In this document: positions 14,426 to 23,907 of the stretch, in pieces
Numbering within the stretch: the first letter of the stretch is position 1
Layout of the letters: each line of letters begins with the position of its first letter
Assembly: GCF_000300875.1 (NCBI RefSeq)
Contig: NZ_AMSG01000001.1
Span: 1-64,000 of the forward strand
DNA: 64,000 nucleotides
From: Galbibacter marinus
GTDB lineage: Bacteria > Bacteroidota > Bacteroidia > Flavobacteriales > Flavobacteriaceae
Direction: 5' to 3'
Notes under the pieces: generated by a model
The model's input: only the letters and a program-made list of their open reading frames with translations
Databases searched by the model: none
What the model was told of the DNA's origin: nothing
Translations under genes and position numbers: made by a program

Positions 14426-16696
14426 TCACAGCCGTTGTATATTCTTATAATCTTCATTAAACTCCTTAAATAGAGTTAGCAAATTAATAGTCGCCTGGAT
14501 TAGGTCTTTTGTCTCAAGAAGCAGACTGAAATACAATTTGGTGTTTTTTGGGCTGGTTTCACTTGTTCGAATCCGATCCACTTGTTTTTGAATTAATCCA
14601 GATACATCCTCAAACAGTACTTTTTTATCTGCAATGATTTGATCCAAATCTTTAAACTCATTGGAATCAATATCGATTACTATGCGTGTATAGAGTTCGC
14701 CCAACCGAACTTCTATCCGCTTAATTTCGCGGATCTGGTTGAATTTTAATTTCTGGTGATTGTTATTTACATGTTCATAACTGCTTTTTCTAATATATCC
14801 AATGGATTGGACCATATCTTGCAAGTAATCCAAAACCAGAATATAAAACTTACTTGCACTTACCGAGTTCTCATCCAATGATTTTACAAAGTAGAATATT
14901 TCATCTTTAAGTTCATCCACTTCAGATTCTAACTTTAGGAGCTCTTTTTTCGTCCTTCTCAACTTCTTTAAATCTAGTAGCCCCAAATGATCTACTACTT
15001 CACTGTATAGGGTGCTGATTTGCTGCATAACCCTTGAGATGTTATCAGAGCTTGTAGCGATGATTTCATTTATTGTGATAAGCGAAGTACGTTCCATTTT
15101 TAAATTCTCTTTGGTAATTTTCTGCTTCCGTCTATAGGCTATAAAACTCCGTGTCAACAAACCAGCTGTAGCTAGCAGCAAAATAACCACAGCAGTTAGT
15201 CGTCCATAATAAATTATGACCGCTAGAAGACCACTTACTAGAAGGGCTACCAGGGCTGTAACGATCCATCCTCCGATCACATTAAGTACACCAGCGACTC
15301 TGTACACCGCACTTTCTCGCCCCCATGCCCTATCGGCTAGTGAAGATCCCATAGCAACCATAAATGTCACATAAGTTGTTGAAAGAGGTAACTTCATAGT
15401 GGTCGCCCAAGAAATTAAAATACTCGCTACCATAAGGTTCACTGAGGCCCGAACCAAATCAAAAGCGGGATCATTGTCTGCATCTTTACCTGGTGCTACC
15501 TCAGGGATAACAAAGCTGCTCTCAAACCAATTGTAAACTGCTTTAGGAATAAGCATTTTAAACCCAAAACCTAGATTAAGGCTCATCCGAACGATGAATC
15601 TAGATAGCACATTGGCGTTAAATTTTTCATCTACCATCCCACTTCGAGAAAGGTCAATTTCTGTTTTCATTACCGAACGTGCCTTTTTAGACCACCATAA
15701 TGTGATCACCATAATTAACCCAGCAATTACTAGAAAATAGATAGGAGTACTTACATGGTTGCTAAGAGCTTCCATGGTATAATCAGAAGCCAAAGTACCG
15801 TTTAATAAATAAGAGGTCTGCCACAAATCAAAAGACTGGAGAGCTGCAATGGGTACGCCGATAAAATTAACTAAGTCATTACCAGCAAAGGCTAAGGCTA
15901 AAGCGAAAGTTCCCACCAAAACAACAACCCTGAGAATATTCACTCGGCTAAAGAATTCTAAAACAAAACATAACGGGGTGAAGAATCCCATCAAGCCTAA
16001 AACGATGAGCATTGTATGTTGGTTTGCAAATTCTATATAAGACAGAGGAATGATCGCTACACCTTTTAAGCCTTTTATCAAAATAAAGTAGCTAATTGAA
16101 GTCAAAGCAACTGCTGAAAAAATGGGTTCAACAAATTTGGTACGTTTTTGAAAACCTGAAACAAACAGTAATCTGGAGAACCATTGTACCAATGCGCCAA
16201 TTGCAAATGATAGAAATATCGAAATTAATATCCCCATAATAATCTGTAAAGCATTGTCCAAGTTCAGTGCTGAAGATAGCTTGGTTAAATTGTCATGGCT
16301 ATTAAAGATTTTGATGGCTGAAATAGCCATAGATGCTCCTAGGAGTTCGAAGACGATCGAGACAGTTGTAGAGGTTGGAAGGGCCAATGAATTAAAGAGA
16401 TCTAATAACAGCACATCAGTAATCATTACTGCCATAAAGAGAATCATGATCTGATCGAATGTAAATTGCCAGGGATTAAAAATCCCTTGTCGAGCAACTT
16501 CCATCAAACCAGAGGAAAAAAAAGCACCAATGGCCACTCCTAAACTTGCTACAATCAAAATAGTCCTAAAAGAAGCTGCCCTTGATCCCACTGCAGAATT
16601 AAGGAAATTCACGGCATCATTACTCACCCCCACCACAAGATCTACTATAGCAAGCAGAAATAAAGCCGCTAACATAAAAACATAGAATTGCTCCAT
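14426..16696 (-). CDS. PiT-family inorganic phosphate transporter fused to a PhoU-like domain
   Basis: A 756-residue protein. Residues about 1-500 form the PHO4/PiT membrane domain with the two inverted signature copies (GVSNDAVNFLNSAVG near residue 25 and FAGNDLVNF) and about 10-12 membrane helices. After a last hydrophobic segment with a basic end (RRKQKITKENL), about 200 C-terminal residues are helical and charged, like the PhoU/DUF47 proteins usually encoded beside PiT genes. It should import phosphate with cation symport, the tail acting as an attached regulator. The start at 16696 (MEQFYVF) is preferred over an in-frame TTG at 16714. A one-mismatch -7 box (CATTTTTG) lies 24 bases upstream. 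Confidence 0.9.
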   Translation of the reverse strand: MEQFYVFMLAALFLLAIVDLVVGVSNDAVNFLNSAVGSRAASFRTILIVASLGVAIGAFFSSGLMEVARQGIFNPWQFTFDQIMILFMAVMITDVLLLDLFNSLALPTSTTVSIVFELLGASMAISAIKIFNSHDNLTKLSSALNLDNALQIIMGILISIFLSFAIGALVQWFSRLLFVSGFQKRTKFVEPIFSAVALTSISYFILIKGLKGVAIIPLSYIEFANQHTMLIVLGLMGFFTPLCFVLEFFSRVNILRVVVLVGTFALALAFAGNDLVNFIGVPIAALQSFDLWQTSYLLNGTLASDYTMEALSNHVSTPIYFLVIAGLIMVITLWWSKKARSVMKTEIDLSRSGMVDEKFNANVLSRFIVRMSLNLGFGFKMLIPKAVYNWFESSFVIPEVAPGKDADNDPAFDLVRASVNLMVASILISWATTMKLPLSTTYVTFMVAMGSSLADRAWGRESAVYRVAGVLNVIGGWIVTALVALLVSGLLAVIIYYGRLTAVVILLLATAGLLTRSFIAYRRKQKITKENLKMERTSLITINEIIATSSDNISRVMQQISTLYSEVVDHLGLLDLKKLRRTKKELLKLESEVDELKDEIFYFVKSLDENSVSASKFYILVLDYLQDMVQSIGYIRKSSYEHVNNNHQKLKFNQIREIKRIEVRLGELYTRIVIDIDSNEFKDLDQIIADKKVLFEDVSGLIQKQVDRIRTSETSPKNTKLYFSLLLETKDLIQATINLLTLFKEFNEDYKNIQRL

Positions 16697-17015
16697 AGAA
16701 ACAGAAATATCCAATTAGGCAAAAATGCTGCAAGAAAATGTAAAACCCGTTAAAATAAAGTTGTCAAACTATTACCAAGGAATTAAACTAAAACTAGGCA
16801 TTGGGGTTCTCAAAATCAAAATAGGACTTAACAATAGTCGGGCAATTTACCTAAAAACAACGCCTTATTCCTAAATAGGGTAATTTAAGTCCATAAGCTA
16901 AAATGGTGAAAATATAAGTAACCCATTTAGTATTAAGTCTTTAATATAATAATATTCAAATTTTTTATAGTATATTTAAGAGAATCAAAATATTAATTCT
17001 AAAAAACTAAACGTC
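16697..17015. other. intergenic region between phosphate transporter and dodecin genes
   Basis: About 320 bases, AT-rich, with no open frame of note. It should hold two divergent promoters: CATTTTTG on the minus strand at 16720-16727 for the phosphate transporter, and TATATTTA at 16971-16978 for dodecin, each one mismatch from TAnnTTTG. A spaced inverted repeat GGACTTAA/TTAAGTCC lies near 16826-16892. I see no RNA gene. Confidence 0.5.
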
Positions 17016-17216
17016 ATGGCAGTATTAAAAGTTATTGAAGTATTGGCTAATTCTGATAAAAGTTGGGAAGACGCCACAAGAAATGCGGTTAAAAAAGCAT
17101 CTTCCTCTGTAAAAAACATCAAGTCCGTATACCTTAACGAACAAAGCGTAACCATAAAAAATGGAGAGGTAGATCAGTTTAGAGTAAATGTGAAGATCAC
17201 CTTTGAGATTGATTAA
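17016..17216 (+). CDS. dodecin family flavin-binding protein
   Basis: A 66-residue protein with the dodecin beta-alpha-beta-beta layout: KVIEVLANSDKSWEDATRNAV (the conserved Trp-Glu pair stacks on flavin in the family), then SVKNIKSVYLNEQSVTI and a final strand FRVNVKITFEID. Dodecins form hollow dodecamers that store or buffer flavins such as riboflavin, FMN or lumichrome. Single-gene transcript with a strong terminator 31 bases after the stop. Confidence 0.93.
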   Translation: MAVLKVIEVLANSDKSWEDATRNAVKKASSSVKNIKSVYLNEQSVTIKNGEVDQFRVNVKITFEID

Positions 17217-17247
17217 CAAGAGTTATTTAATTTAGTAAATTATTTTG

Positions 17248-17275
17248 TACTGCTGAATGTTAACATTCGGCAGTA
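17248..17275 (+). terminator. dodecin terminator
   Basis: A 12-bp stem (one T-G pair) around a TTAA loop, followed by T5. A textbook intrinsic terminator. Confidence 0.92.
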
Positions 17276-17311
17276 TTTTTAATATTCCTTTTCTATTTGA
17301 TTTTTCTCTTT

Positions 17312-17319
17312 TACCTTTG
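17312..17319 (+). promoter_or_regulatory. -7 promoter element for the mechanosensitive channel gene
   Basis: TACCTTTG matches TAnnTTTG, 28 bases upstream of the ATG at 17348 and just after the dodecin terminator. No -33 TTG at the normal distance. Confidence 0.42.
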
Positions 17320-17347
17320 ATAAAATGACTTACGAAATATAGAATAT

Positions 17348-18175
17348 ATGGATACAGAAAAATGGATAGAACAAGCAATTGAATTGGCATTGCTTTACGC
17401 ACCTAAGGTGGTAATGGCGATCGTATTATGGATTATTGGAAACTTGATCTTTACAAGGATTCTAAAGTTAGTTAAACGCATAATGGTCCGAAGGGACTAC
17501 GATATTAGTCTTCGTGGCTTTACAACAGCTTTACTATACTGGCTATTTAAGATTATTCTCATTCTTATGGTTCTCGGTACCCTTGGTATTGAAACCACCT
17601 CCTTTGCAGCGATTTTAGCATCCGCAGGTTTAGCAATTGGTCTGGCACTTCAAGGATCTTTAGCGAATTTTGCTGGTGGAGTGCTTATCTTAATCTTTAA
17701 ACCTTTTAAAGTAGGTGATTGGATTGAAGCGCAAGGGCTCTCTGGGTCAGTCAAAGAAATCGGAATAATCAATACGACTTTGAACACTTTCGGTAATCAA
17801 GTGGCCGTGATTCCTAACGGGAAGTTATCCAATGAGAACATTGTAAATTACAGTGCTGAATCGACCCGTAGGGAAGCCATCACTACCGGAATCTCTTATG
17901 ATTCCGATATCAAAAAGGCAAAAGAAGTACTTTTGGATATCGTTCATTCTTGTGACAAGATCATGAAAGACCCTGCTCCTTCTGTAATGGTTGTGGAGTT
18001 AGCAGAGAGCTCTGTGAATATTTCACTTCGCTACTGGGCAACTAATGATAATTTCTGGGATGCCCGCTGGCATGTACTCGAAACTATCAAAGTGAAATTT
18101 GATCAGGAGGGAATCGAAATTCCATATCCACATCAAGTGGAAGTTCGGAAAGAATCCAAAAAGAAACTAAACTAA
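17348..18175 (+). CDS. mscS: small-conductance mechanosensitive channel (MscS family)
   Basis: A 275-residue minimal MscS. Three membrane helices (about 17-37, 55-80, 83-112) end in the pore-lining helix with the Gly/Ala pattern (AGLAIGLALQGSLANFAGG), directly followed by ILIFKPFKVGDWIE and the cytoplasmic beta and alpha/beta domains. It opens under membrane tension in hypo-osmotic shock. Family length is typical. It ends 5 bases from the convergent tsaB gene, with no visible terminator between. Confidence 0.94.
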   Translation: MDTEKWIEQAIELALLYAPKVVMAIVLWIIGNLIFTRILKLVKRIMVRRDYDISLRGFTTALLYWLFKIILILMVLGTLGIETTSFAAILASAGLAIGLALQGSLANFAGGVLILIFKPFKVGDWIEAQGLSGSVKEIGIINTTLNTFGNQVAVIPNGKLSNENIVNYSAESTRREAITTGISYDSDIKKAKEVLLDIVHSCDKIMKDPAPSVMVVELAESSVNISLRYWATNDNFWDARWHVLETIKVKFDQEGIEIPYPHQVEVRKESKKKLN

Positions 18176-18180
18176 AAAGG

Positions 18181-18864
18181 TTATTTATTGGACTTAACCC
18201 CGATAAAATCTTTTAGATAAAACGGTTCAAAGTAGGCGAGATCTTCAAAATCGCCTGCTTTGTACTTTATAGCAGCTATGGTAGCCATTTCTTTGGCGGA
18301 GGGATAAAGAACCTTTTCCATAAAAATGGCATTAGGATGGGTAATTACTCCTTTACATTTTTCCGCTCCGTCTCCAATAAAATGCACCTTTGCATCTTTT
18401 AAATAAACTTCGAATGATTCTGGATCAATTACTTCAGCTTCGGTTTTTCGAACCTGCTCATAAGTACTGTTATATACTGCTGAATAAACCTCCATTCGCC
18501 TTGCATCAATCAGCGGTACGATAAAATCGTTCGTATGAAGCTTATCGTTGTACTGCCGTGCAAGTATCTCTAGAGTATCAATAGCTATTAAGGGCTTATC
18601 TAAAGCAAAACACATCCCTTTTACTGCAGAAACACCAATGCGCAATCCTGTATAAGATCCTGGGCCTTTGCTTACGCAGATCGCATCCAAATCACTTGGG
18701 GTATATCCAGCTTCACTTAGAACCTCTATAATAAACAGATGCAAATTCTCGGCGTGACTGTAATTCGCATCGTTTTGCTCTTTTAAAGCAACCACTTTGT
18801 TGTCGTCACTTACACTAACGGAGCAATTTGTGGTTGAGGTTTCAATATGTAATAGTATCGACAT
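18181..18864 (-). CDS. tsaB: tRNA threonylcarbamoyladenosine protein TsaB
   Basis: A 227-residue TsaB, the ASKHA-fold partner of TsaD in making the t6A modification at position 37 of ANN-decoding tRNAs. Seen: ILLHIETSTTNCSVSV at the N-terminus, YSHAENL, and VSKGPGSYTGLRIGVSA. Normal length. It starts 21 bases after the TolC gene on the same strand, but a full promoter match overlaps the end of that gene and would place the transcription start at or beside the ATG. Confidence 0.94.
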   Translation of the reverse strand: MSILLHIETSTTNCSVSVSDDNKVVALKEQNDANYSHAENLHLFIIEVLSEAGYTPSDLDAICVSKGPGSYTGLRIGVSAVKGMCFALDKPLIAIDTLEILARQYNDKLHTNDFIVPLIDARRMEVYSAVYNSTYEQVRKTEAEVIDPESFEVYLKDAKVHFIGDGAEKCKGVITHPNAIFMEKVLYPSAKEMATIAAIKYKAGDFEDLAYFEPFYLKDFIGVKSNK

Positions 18865-18868
18865 ACTA

Positions 18869-18901
18869 CAAAAGTAGTTGACTTTCTACCATTGTTCCAA
18901 A
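18869..18901 (-). promoter_or_regulatory. promoter of tsaB, possibly giving a leaderless mRNA
   Basis: On the minus strand TTTG (18898-18901), 21 bases, then TACTTTTG (18869-18876): a full match to the Bacteroidota consensus. Only 4 bases separate the -7 box from the tsaB ATG. The -33 part lies inside the last codons of the TolC gene. Confidence 0.5.
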
Positions 18902-20256
18902 GGAATTCCATAATAAAACTGTAGAAGTTTTAATCGAAAAATATAATCGTATTTGGTCTGAATTAGGGTAGCTTCGGCATCATCTAGTCTTGCCTGGGCT
19001 TGGGAGTAATCAAAACTATTCATCAAACCTACATTATAGCGCTCTTGGGCATACTGGTAGGCGGTGCGTCTTGCCTCCACGGTCTTATCAGCTGCTTGAT
19101 AACTCTTAAAAGAACCTTGAACATCAACATAAGCTTGACTTACATCAGTCTCCAATTGTAATCTATCCTGCTGCAATTGTAGTTTAGAACGCTCCACTAA
19201 AATTTTATTTCTTTTAATGTTATTATTCACACTGAATCCATTGAGTATGGGAATGTTTATTTGTACACCATATGAAATCCCATCCTGCAACCATAACTGA
19301 TCCATAAACCCAATATCTCCACCGGGAATATATTGTCCTGTATTTGGATCTTCAAATCCTGGATAAACGGCATTATCAGAGTACCTTGTATTGTACTGAA
19401 AAAAAGCTGATAAAGTAGGATATCGAGCACCTTTGGCAATGTCGAGGTCTTTTTCTGCTACCTCAACTTTTGATTGCGATACCTTGATAGTATTCATAAC
19501 TGTTGTAGCCTTTTCATAGATTTCATGTAAGGGCACATCCAAAATAGCATCATCAGGAATCATATACCCTTGATCAACCACATCAAAGTTTTGGTAATCC
19601 GTAATCTGTAATAATTGTGCAAGTGAAATTCTAGAAATAAGAACACTGTTCTCCGCAGCCACTATCTGTTGTTCTTGATTAGCAGCGGTTGCTTGAATTT
19701 CCAACAAGTCTCCTTTAGGAAGCACACCATTCTCTACAAGTTCATTGGTACGCTCTAAGTCCTGTTGAGTGGATCTGTATTGTGCCTTAAACACATTGAG
19801 AGTTTCTCTATTAGATAGAATCTGTAGATATGCATTTGCCACCGCCAAGCGGATATCATCTTTTATATCTTCGGATTGGTATTGTACCGAAAGCGCATAA
19901 AGTTTGGCACGATTTAGTTGGTGAAAGTTTCTTAGGCCATCGAACAAGGTCAAGGAGGATGAAATGGAAGGTGTTACATTAAAGAACTTTTGATTCACAA
20001 AACTGTTGGTCGTTGGATCGATAGAATACCCTGTACTTGAAGAAGCGGATGCTTGAGCATTTATACTTGGTATAAAATCACCTATGGCGTCCGACTTATC
20101 GATCGCCGCATTCTCCATATCCAATTCTGCTTGTTGGATGGTAAGGTTATGCTCCTCTGCATAACGGACACATTCCTCTAAGGTCCATAATTTTTTTTCC
20201 TGTGCATGGCTAAAGGCCACGGCCAAAACGGCTACTAATACTATTTTAAACTTCAT
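18886..20256 (-). CDS. TolC-family outer-membrane efflux protein
   Basis: A 456-residue TolC-type protein: signal peptide (to about residue 18, ending SHAQ), then the two-fold repeat of long helices and paired strands of an outer-membrane efflux duct (first repeat from WTLEECVRYAEEHNLTIQQA, second ending with ERYNVGLMNSFDYSQAQARL). It is the last gene of the export operon after the adaptor (25-base gap) and supplies the outer-membrane exit. Confidence 0.92.
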   Translation of the reverse strand: MKFKIVLVAVLAVAFSHAQEKKLWTLEECVRYAEEHNLTIQQAELDMENAAIDKSDAIGDFIPSINAQASASSSTGYSIDPTTNSFVNQKFFNVTPSISSSLTLFDGLRNFHQLNRAKLYALSVQYQSEDIKDDIRLAVANAYLQILSNRETLNVFKAQYRSTQQDLERTNELVENGVLPKGDLLEIQATAANQEQQIVAAENSVLISRISLAQLLQITDYQNFDVVDQGYMIPDDAILDVPLHEIYEKATTVMNTIKVSQSKVEVAEKDLDIAKGARYPTLSAFFQYNTRYSDNAVYPGFEDPNTGQYIPGGDIGFMDQLWLQDGISYGVQINIPILNGFSVNNNIKRNKILVERSKLQLQQDRLQLETDVSQAYVDVQGSFKSYQAADKTVEARRTAYQYAQERYNVGLMNSFDYSQAQARLDDAEATLIQTKYDYIFRLKLLQFYYGIPLEQW

Positions 20257-20281
20257 AAATTTTGTCTTAGCTATTTTTCAC

Positions 20282-21406
20282 TTAGGAATTATTTTCTTCT
20301 GGCCCTGTTTCCATAGGTTCTGTCTTGTTCCAAACCTTAATCTTATCCGATGCTGTAAGTCCAGAAATAATCTCAACATTAATACCATCTGAAACTCCCA
20401 ATTCTAGGTCTCTACGCTCATACTCATTTTCTCCTATTTGAACTTGAACATAAGGTTTTTCAGTTTCCTTATCAAACTGTAACCAAGCTTCTTTTATGGC
20501 TAAAACATTCTCTTTTTTCTCAAGTATAATTGAGGCGTTAGCGCTATATCCAGCACGGATAAATACACTATCTGGTATTTCAATATTAGCTTCAATTGTG
20601 AACTGAACGGCACCCTGATCTTCAACACCTTTTGGTGCAATAAATTTCAGTTTAGCGTCAAAATCCTCTGACTGCATAGCACCAAGTTTAATAGTAATAG
20701 GCATTCCTATTTCTAGTTTCTCTACTTCTGCTTCATCTACTTGCCCTTCAAAAATCATTTTAGACATATCGGCAATAGTAGCAATGGAGGTTCCATCATT
20801 AAAGTTATTCGCCTCGATAACTTGATCCCCTTCCTTTACTGGAATTTCTAGCACAGTACCATCTACAGTAGCTCGAATATTGGTGTTAGCAGTTGCAGAA
20901 CCACCAGCAGATCCCACGCGAATAATCTGAAAATCGTTTCTTGCATTTTCCAATTCTTGTTTGGCTTGATTGTACTGCAATTCTATGGCTAAGAAATCTT
21001 GACTAGCAACCACACCTTTATCAAATAATTTTTTATTTCGATCATATTCAATCTGTGCATTCCCTAGAGCAATTTCCGCATTTCGAACGCGACCTCTAGC
21101 ACTCACAAGGGACTGTTCATTTGGAACGACCTTAATGGTAGCTATGAGATCTCCAGATTTTAATTGATCTCCTTCCTCAACTAGGATACTTTCAATAATT
21201 CCGGAGATTTGTGGTTTAATAAGCACCTCGTCCTCAGGTATTACTTTTCCAGTAGCTAATACTCTGTTAGTAATCGTTTCTTCAGTGGCAACGGCTGTGT
21301 CATAAGTAACAGCTGGTTTGCTATTGGTCTTCAATACTCTAGCCACAGCGTATAGGACTAAAAGTACTCCTATTACAATTAAAACGTATTTAAAAATTTT
21401 CTTCAT
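20282..21406 (-). CDS. periplasmic adaptor of an ABC-type tripartite exporter (MacA-like)
   Basis: A 374-residue membrane-fusion protein. One N-terminal membrane anchor (about 7-24) is followed by a lipoyl-like half (ATGKVIPEDEVLIKPQISG), a helical hairpin (about 95-165), the second lipoyl half (RATVDGTVLEIPVKEGDQV), a beta-barrel and a membrane-proximal domain. It links the permeases at 21419-23907 to the TolC-type duct. The gene sits 12 bases after a permease stop. Confidence 0.93.
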   Translation of the reverse strand: MKKIFKYVLIVIGVLLVLYAVARVLKTNSKPAVTYDTAVATEETITNRVLATGKVIPEDEVLIKPQISGIIESILVEEGDQLKSGDLIATIKVVPNEQSLVSARGRVRNAEIALGNAQIEYDRNKKLFDKGVVASQDFLAIELQYNQAKQELENARNDFQIIRVGSAGGSATANTNIRATVDGTVLEIPVKEGDQVIEANNFNDGTSIATIADMSKMIFEGQVDEAEVEKLEIGMPITIKLGAMQSEDFDAKLKFIAPKGVEDQGAVQFTIEANIEIPDSVFIRAGYSANASIILEKKENVLAIKEAWLQFDKETEKPYVQVQIGENEYERRDLELGVSDGINVEIISGLTASDKIKVWNKTEPMETGPEENNS

Positions 21407-21418
21407 GGTTGTAGTTAT

Positions 21419-22675
21419 TTATTCCTCTCTTAATGCTTCTATTGGTTTTATTTTGACGGCTCTATTTGCCGGTATTAATCCTATTAACATGCTAAGACCG
21501 ACCATCAGTATAAATGAGATCACAATCTGTCCTATTCCTACTGTGGGATTGGTAAATGGAAAATCTGATGAAGATCCAAATTTATAATCCAACAGATGTA
21601 ATAAAGCTACGGAGATCACAAATCCAATGAGGCCTGCAAAAGTGGTCAGTACAATAGATTCAAGAATTATTTGTCGCTTTATGATCTTTGGTGTAGCTCC
21701 TAATGCCCTTCGCACTCCAATTTCATTGGTTCGCTCTTTTACTGTTATGAGTAGAATATTACTCACTGCAATAACTCCTGCTAAAAGGGTAAAGATTCCA
21801 ACAAAAAAGGCAAATCCTTGTAATACCAAGGTAAAGGCGCTGATTCCTTTAAAAATCTCCGATAAGTCGAACGAACCAAATGCACGGATATCATCAGGAT
21901 GTACATTGTATTTTTGTTTCATCAGACTTTTAATCTTAGTTTCCGCAACGGATACTTCTTTATCAGGATCGACCAATATAGCCATCCATCCAATTTTATC
22001 TCCCGTATTAAAAGCGCGCTGGAAGGTTGAAAAAGGTACAAACACCGCGTTTTCTCCTTCAAAATTAATATTGTCGTTCTTTTTAAAAATACCTATTACA
22101 GAAAAGTAAATCCCATTAATCTGTATGGTCTTACCAATGGCATTTTCACCTTTATTAAACAGTAATTTATAAGTATCCACTCCAATGACACAGACTTTTT
22201 TTGCTTGATCCATATCATTCTGATTCAAGAATCGACCTTCGACTATTCGCTTTTTGGAAACTTGGTCAATTGTTGGGTAATCTCCATAAACTGAAGAACC
22301 ACTTGATTGTCCATTACGCATCACTGAAGATGTCCCTCCAAAATCACCTAGTTGAATTCTAGGAGATATCAATTCCACTTCATCTACTTGACGCTTAATC
22401 ATCTCTACGTCTTCAAGGGTAAAATCAATATGTCGTCCTCTTTCAAAACCACCATATGCAATAGAAGTCGATTGACTCCACATAAACATACTATTGGCAG
22501 CGGTCCCTGCAAATATTTTATTAAAACCATTAGACATTCCAGTGGTTGCGCCAAGTAAGAGAATCAAAATAATGATCGCAAAAATAACACCCAGGGTAGT
22601 CAGAATGGTTCTGAGCATATTTTTGGTCAGTGTGCTGAACACCTCACTCCAAAGATCTTTATCAAATAGTCCCAT
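21419..22675 (-). CDS. MacB-like ABC transporter permease, second of two
   Basis: A 418-residue permease with one N-terminal membrane helix, a periplasmic MacB core-type domain (about 45-285) and three C-terminal helices of the FtsX domain (KERTNEIGVRRALGATP between them). It lacks an ATPase domain; E. coli MacB carries both in one chain. It is 28-30% similar by eye to the permease just upstream, so the pair may form a heterodimer. The exact similarity needs an alignment. Two bases separate the genes. Confidence 0.92.
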   Translation of the reverse strand: MGLFDKDLWSEVFSTLTKNMLRTILTTLGVIFAIIILILLLGATTGMSNGFNKIFAGTAANSMFMWSQSTSIAYGGFERGRHIDFTLEDVEMIKRQVDEVELISPRIQLGDFGGTSSVMRNGQSSGSSVYGDYPTIDQVSKKRIVEGRFLNQNDMDQAKKVCVIGVDTYKLLFNKGENAIGKTIQINGIYFSVIGIFKKNDNINFEGENAVFVPFSTFQRAFNTGDKIGWMAILVDPDKEVSVAETKIKSLMKQKYNVHPDDIRAFGSFDLSEIFKGISAFTLVLQGFAFFVGIFTLLAGVIAVSNILLITVKERTNEIGVRRALGATPKIIKRQIILESIVLTTFAGLIGFVISVALLHLLDYKFGSSSDFPFTNPTVGIGQIVISFILMVGLSMLIGLIPANRAVKIKPIEALREE

Positions 22676-22677
22676 AG

Positions 22678-23907
22678 TTAATCTGCTCTTAGTGCTACAA
22701 TTGGTTTTACTTTCGCTGCTTTTACGGCTGGAATTAATCCTGCTAAAAGCCCCGCCACTATCAGTACAATGGTGGAGGTTATCACCGTTGCATTGTCTAC
22801 CGATGGATTGGAAAAGGCAGGCGCATCGACTATCGGTGAGATTAACGATACCAATCCCATTGCAAAGACCATCCCTCCAAGTCCAGAGATGGAGGTAATA
22901 ATAACGGATTCCATTAAAACTAATTTAATGACATCGAACGGTTTAGCTCCTAAGGCTTTTCTCACTCCAATTTCCTTAGTGCGTTCCTTAATAATGAAAA
23001 CCAAGATATTTCCGATTCCTACAATACCCGCAATTAAAATCAGTACCCCGATAGCGATACTAATCATAGATAGCATCCCTGTAAAGTTTGCTACATCGGC
23101 AAAACCTTCTGCGTAATTATTGATATACAGTGCTCCTTGATCATCTGGATCTATAATCAGCCTTCTCTTTAATGACTTTTCAATAATATCTGAAAAGTTA
23201 ATGGCCTCGGCATAGTTAAATGTCGGGTTGTATGTCAGGGAAATTCGATCCACATCAGTGGTATTGCTATAGAGCCGTTGCAAAGTGGTAATTGGGGTAT
23301 ACATATTGCGTTCAGAACGCTCATTTCCATCATCGGAAAACACTCCTACCACTTTGTAAGATAGTCCATTTAAAACGACATTTTTCCCTATGGGATCTTC
23401 TTGTTTAAACAATTCTTGAGCAACAACCGTTCCCATGACAACCACCTTAGAGGTGTTTCTCATATCACTCCCATTGATAAAGCGGCCCTTATCTATGGTG
23501 ACCTTTTCAATAAATATGTTTTCAGGATTTACGGCATTTATCGTATAGTTACCCCTTTCAGAGAGATGCCGTGCATCAACACTTTTAGAAATTCTTGGTG
23601 ATATATACTCGTAATATCCAGGGAAACTTCTTTTTATAAAGTCTACATCCTCATTGTCTAATTGAATTCTTCTACCTTTTTCAAAACCTCCATAAGGCTT
23701 TGTGGTGGTACTAGGAAAAACAATGATCGAATTAGTTGCATCATCACCAAATTGCTTCATAAAGCCATTCTGCATTCCATCCACTGAGGCAAGCAGAAGT
23801 ACCAAAATAAAGATACCCCAAGCCACCGAAAAGCCGGTAAGGAAGGTACGAAGCTTATTACTCCTAATACTGTGAAATATTTCCGACCAGAGATCTCTAC
23901 TAAACAT
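22678..23907 (-). CDS. MacB-like ABC transporter permease, first of two
   Basis: A 409-residue permease with the same design as its neighbour: N-terminal helix (LRTFLTGFSVAWGIFILVLLL), MacB-type periplasmic domain and three C-terminal helices with KERTKEIGVRKALGAKP. It overlaps the ATPase gene by 8 bases, so the order of translation is ATPase, this permease, second permease. Together they would power export of a peptide, lipid or antibiotic-like compound through the TolC-type duct. Confidence 0.92.
   Translation of the reverse strand: MFSRDLWSEIFHSIRSNKLRTFLTGFSVAWGIFILVLLLASVDGMQNGFMKQFGDDATNSIIVFPSTTTKPYGGFEKGRRIQLDNEDVDFIKRSFPGYYEYISPRISKSVDARHLSERGNYTINAVNPENIFIEKVTIDKGRFINGSDMRNTSKVVVMGTVVAQELFKQEDPIGKNVVLNGLSYKVVGVFSDDGNERSERNMYTPITTLQRLYSNTTDVDRISLTYNPTFNYAEAINFSDIIEKSLKRRLIIDPDDQGALYINNYAEGFADVANFTGMLSMISIAIGVLILIAGIVGIGNILVFIIKERTKEIGVRKALGAKPFDVIKLVLMESVIITSISGLGGMVFAMGLVSLISPIVDAPAFSNPSVDNATVITSTIVLIVAGLLAGLIPAVKAAKVKPIVALRAD

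Noticed and set aside
22494-22898. Plus-strand open frame of 134 codons inside the exporter permease genes
   Set aside because: Antisense shadow of two strongly coding permease genes; repetitive low-complexity translation.
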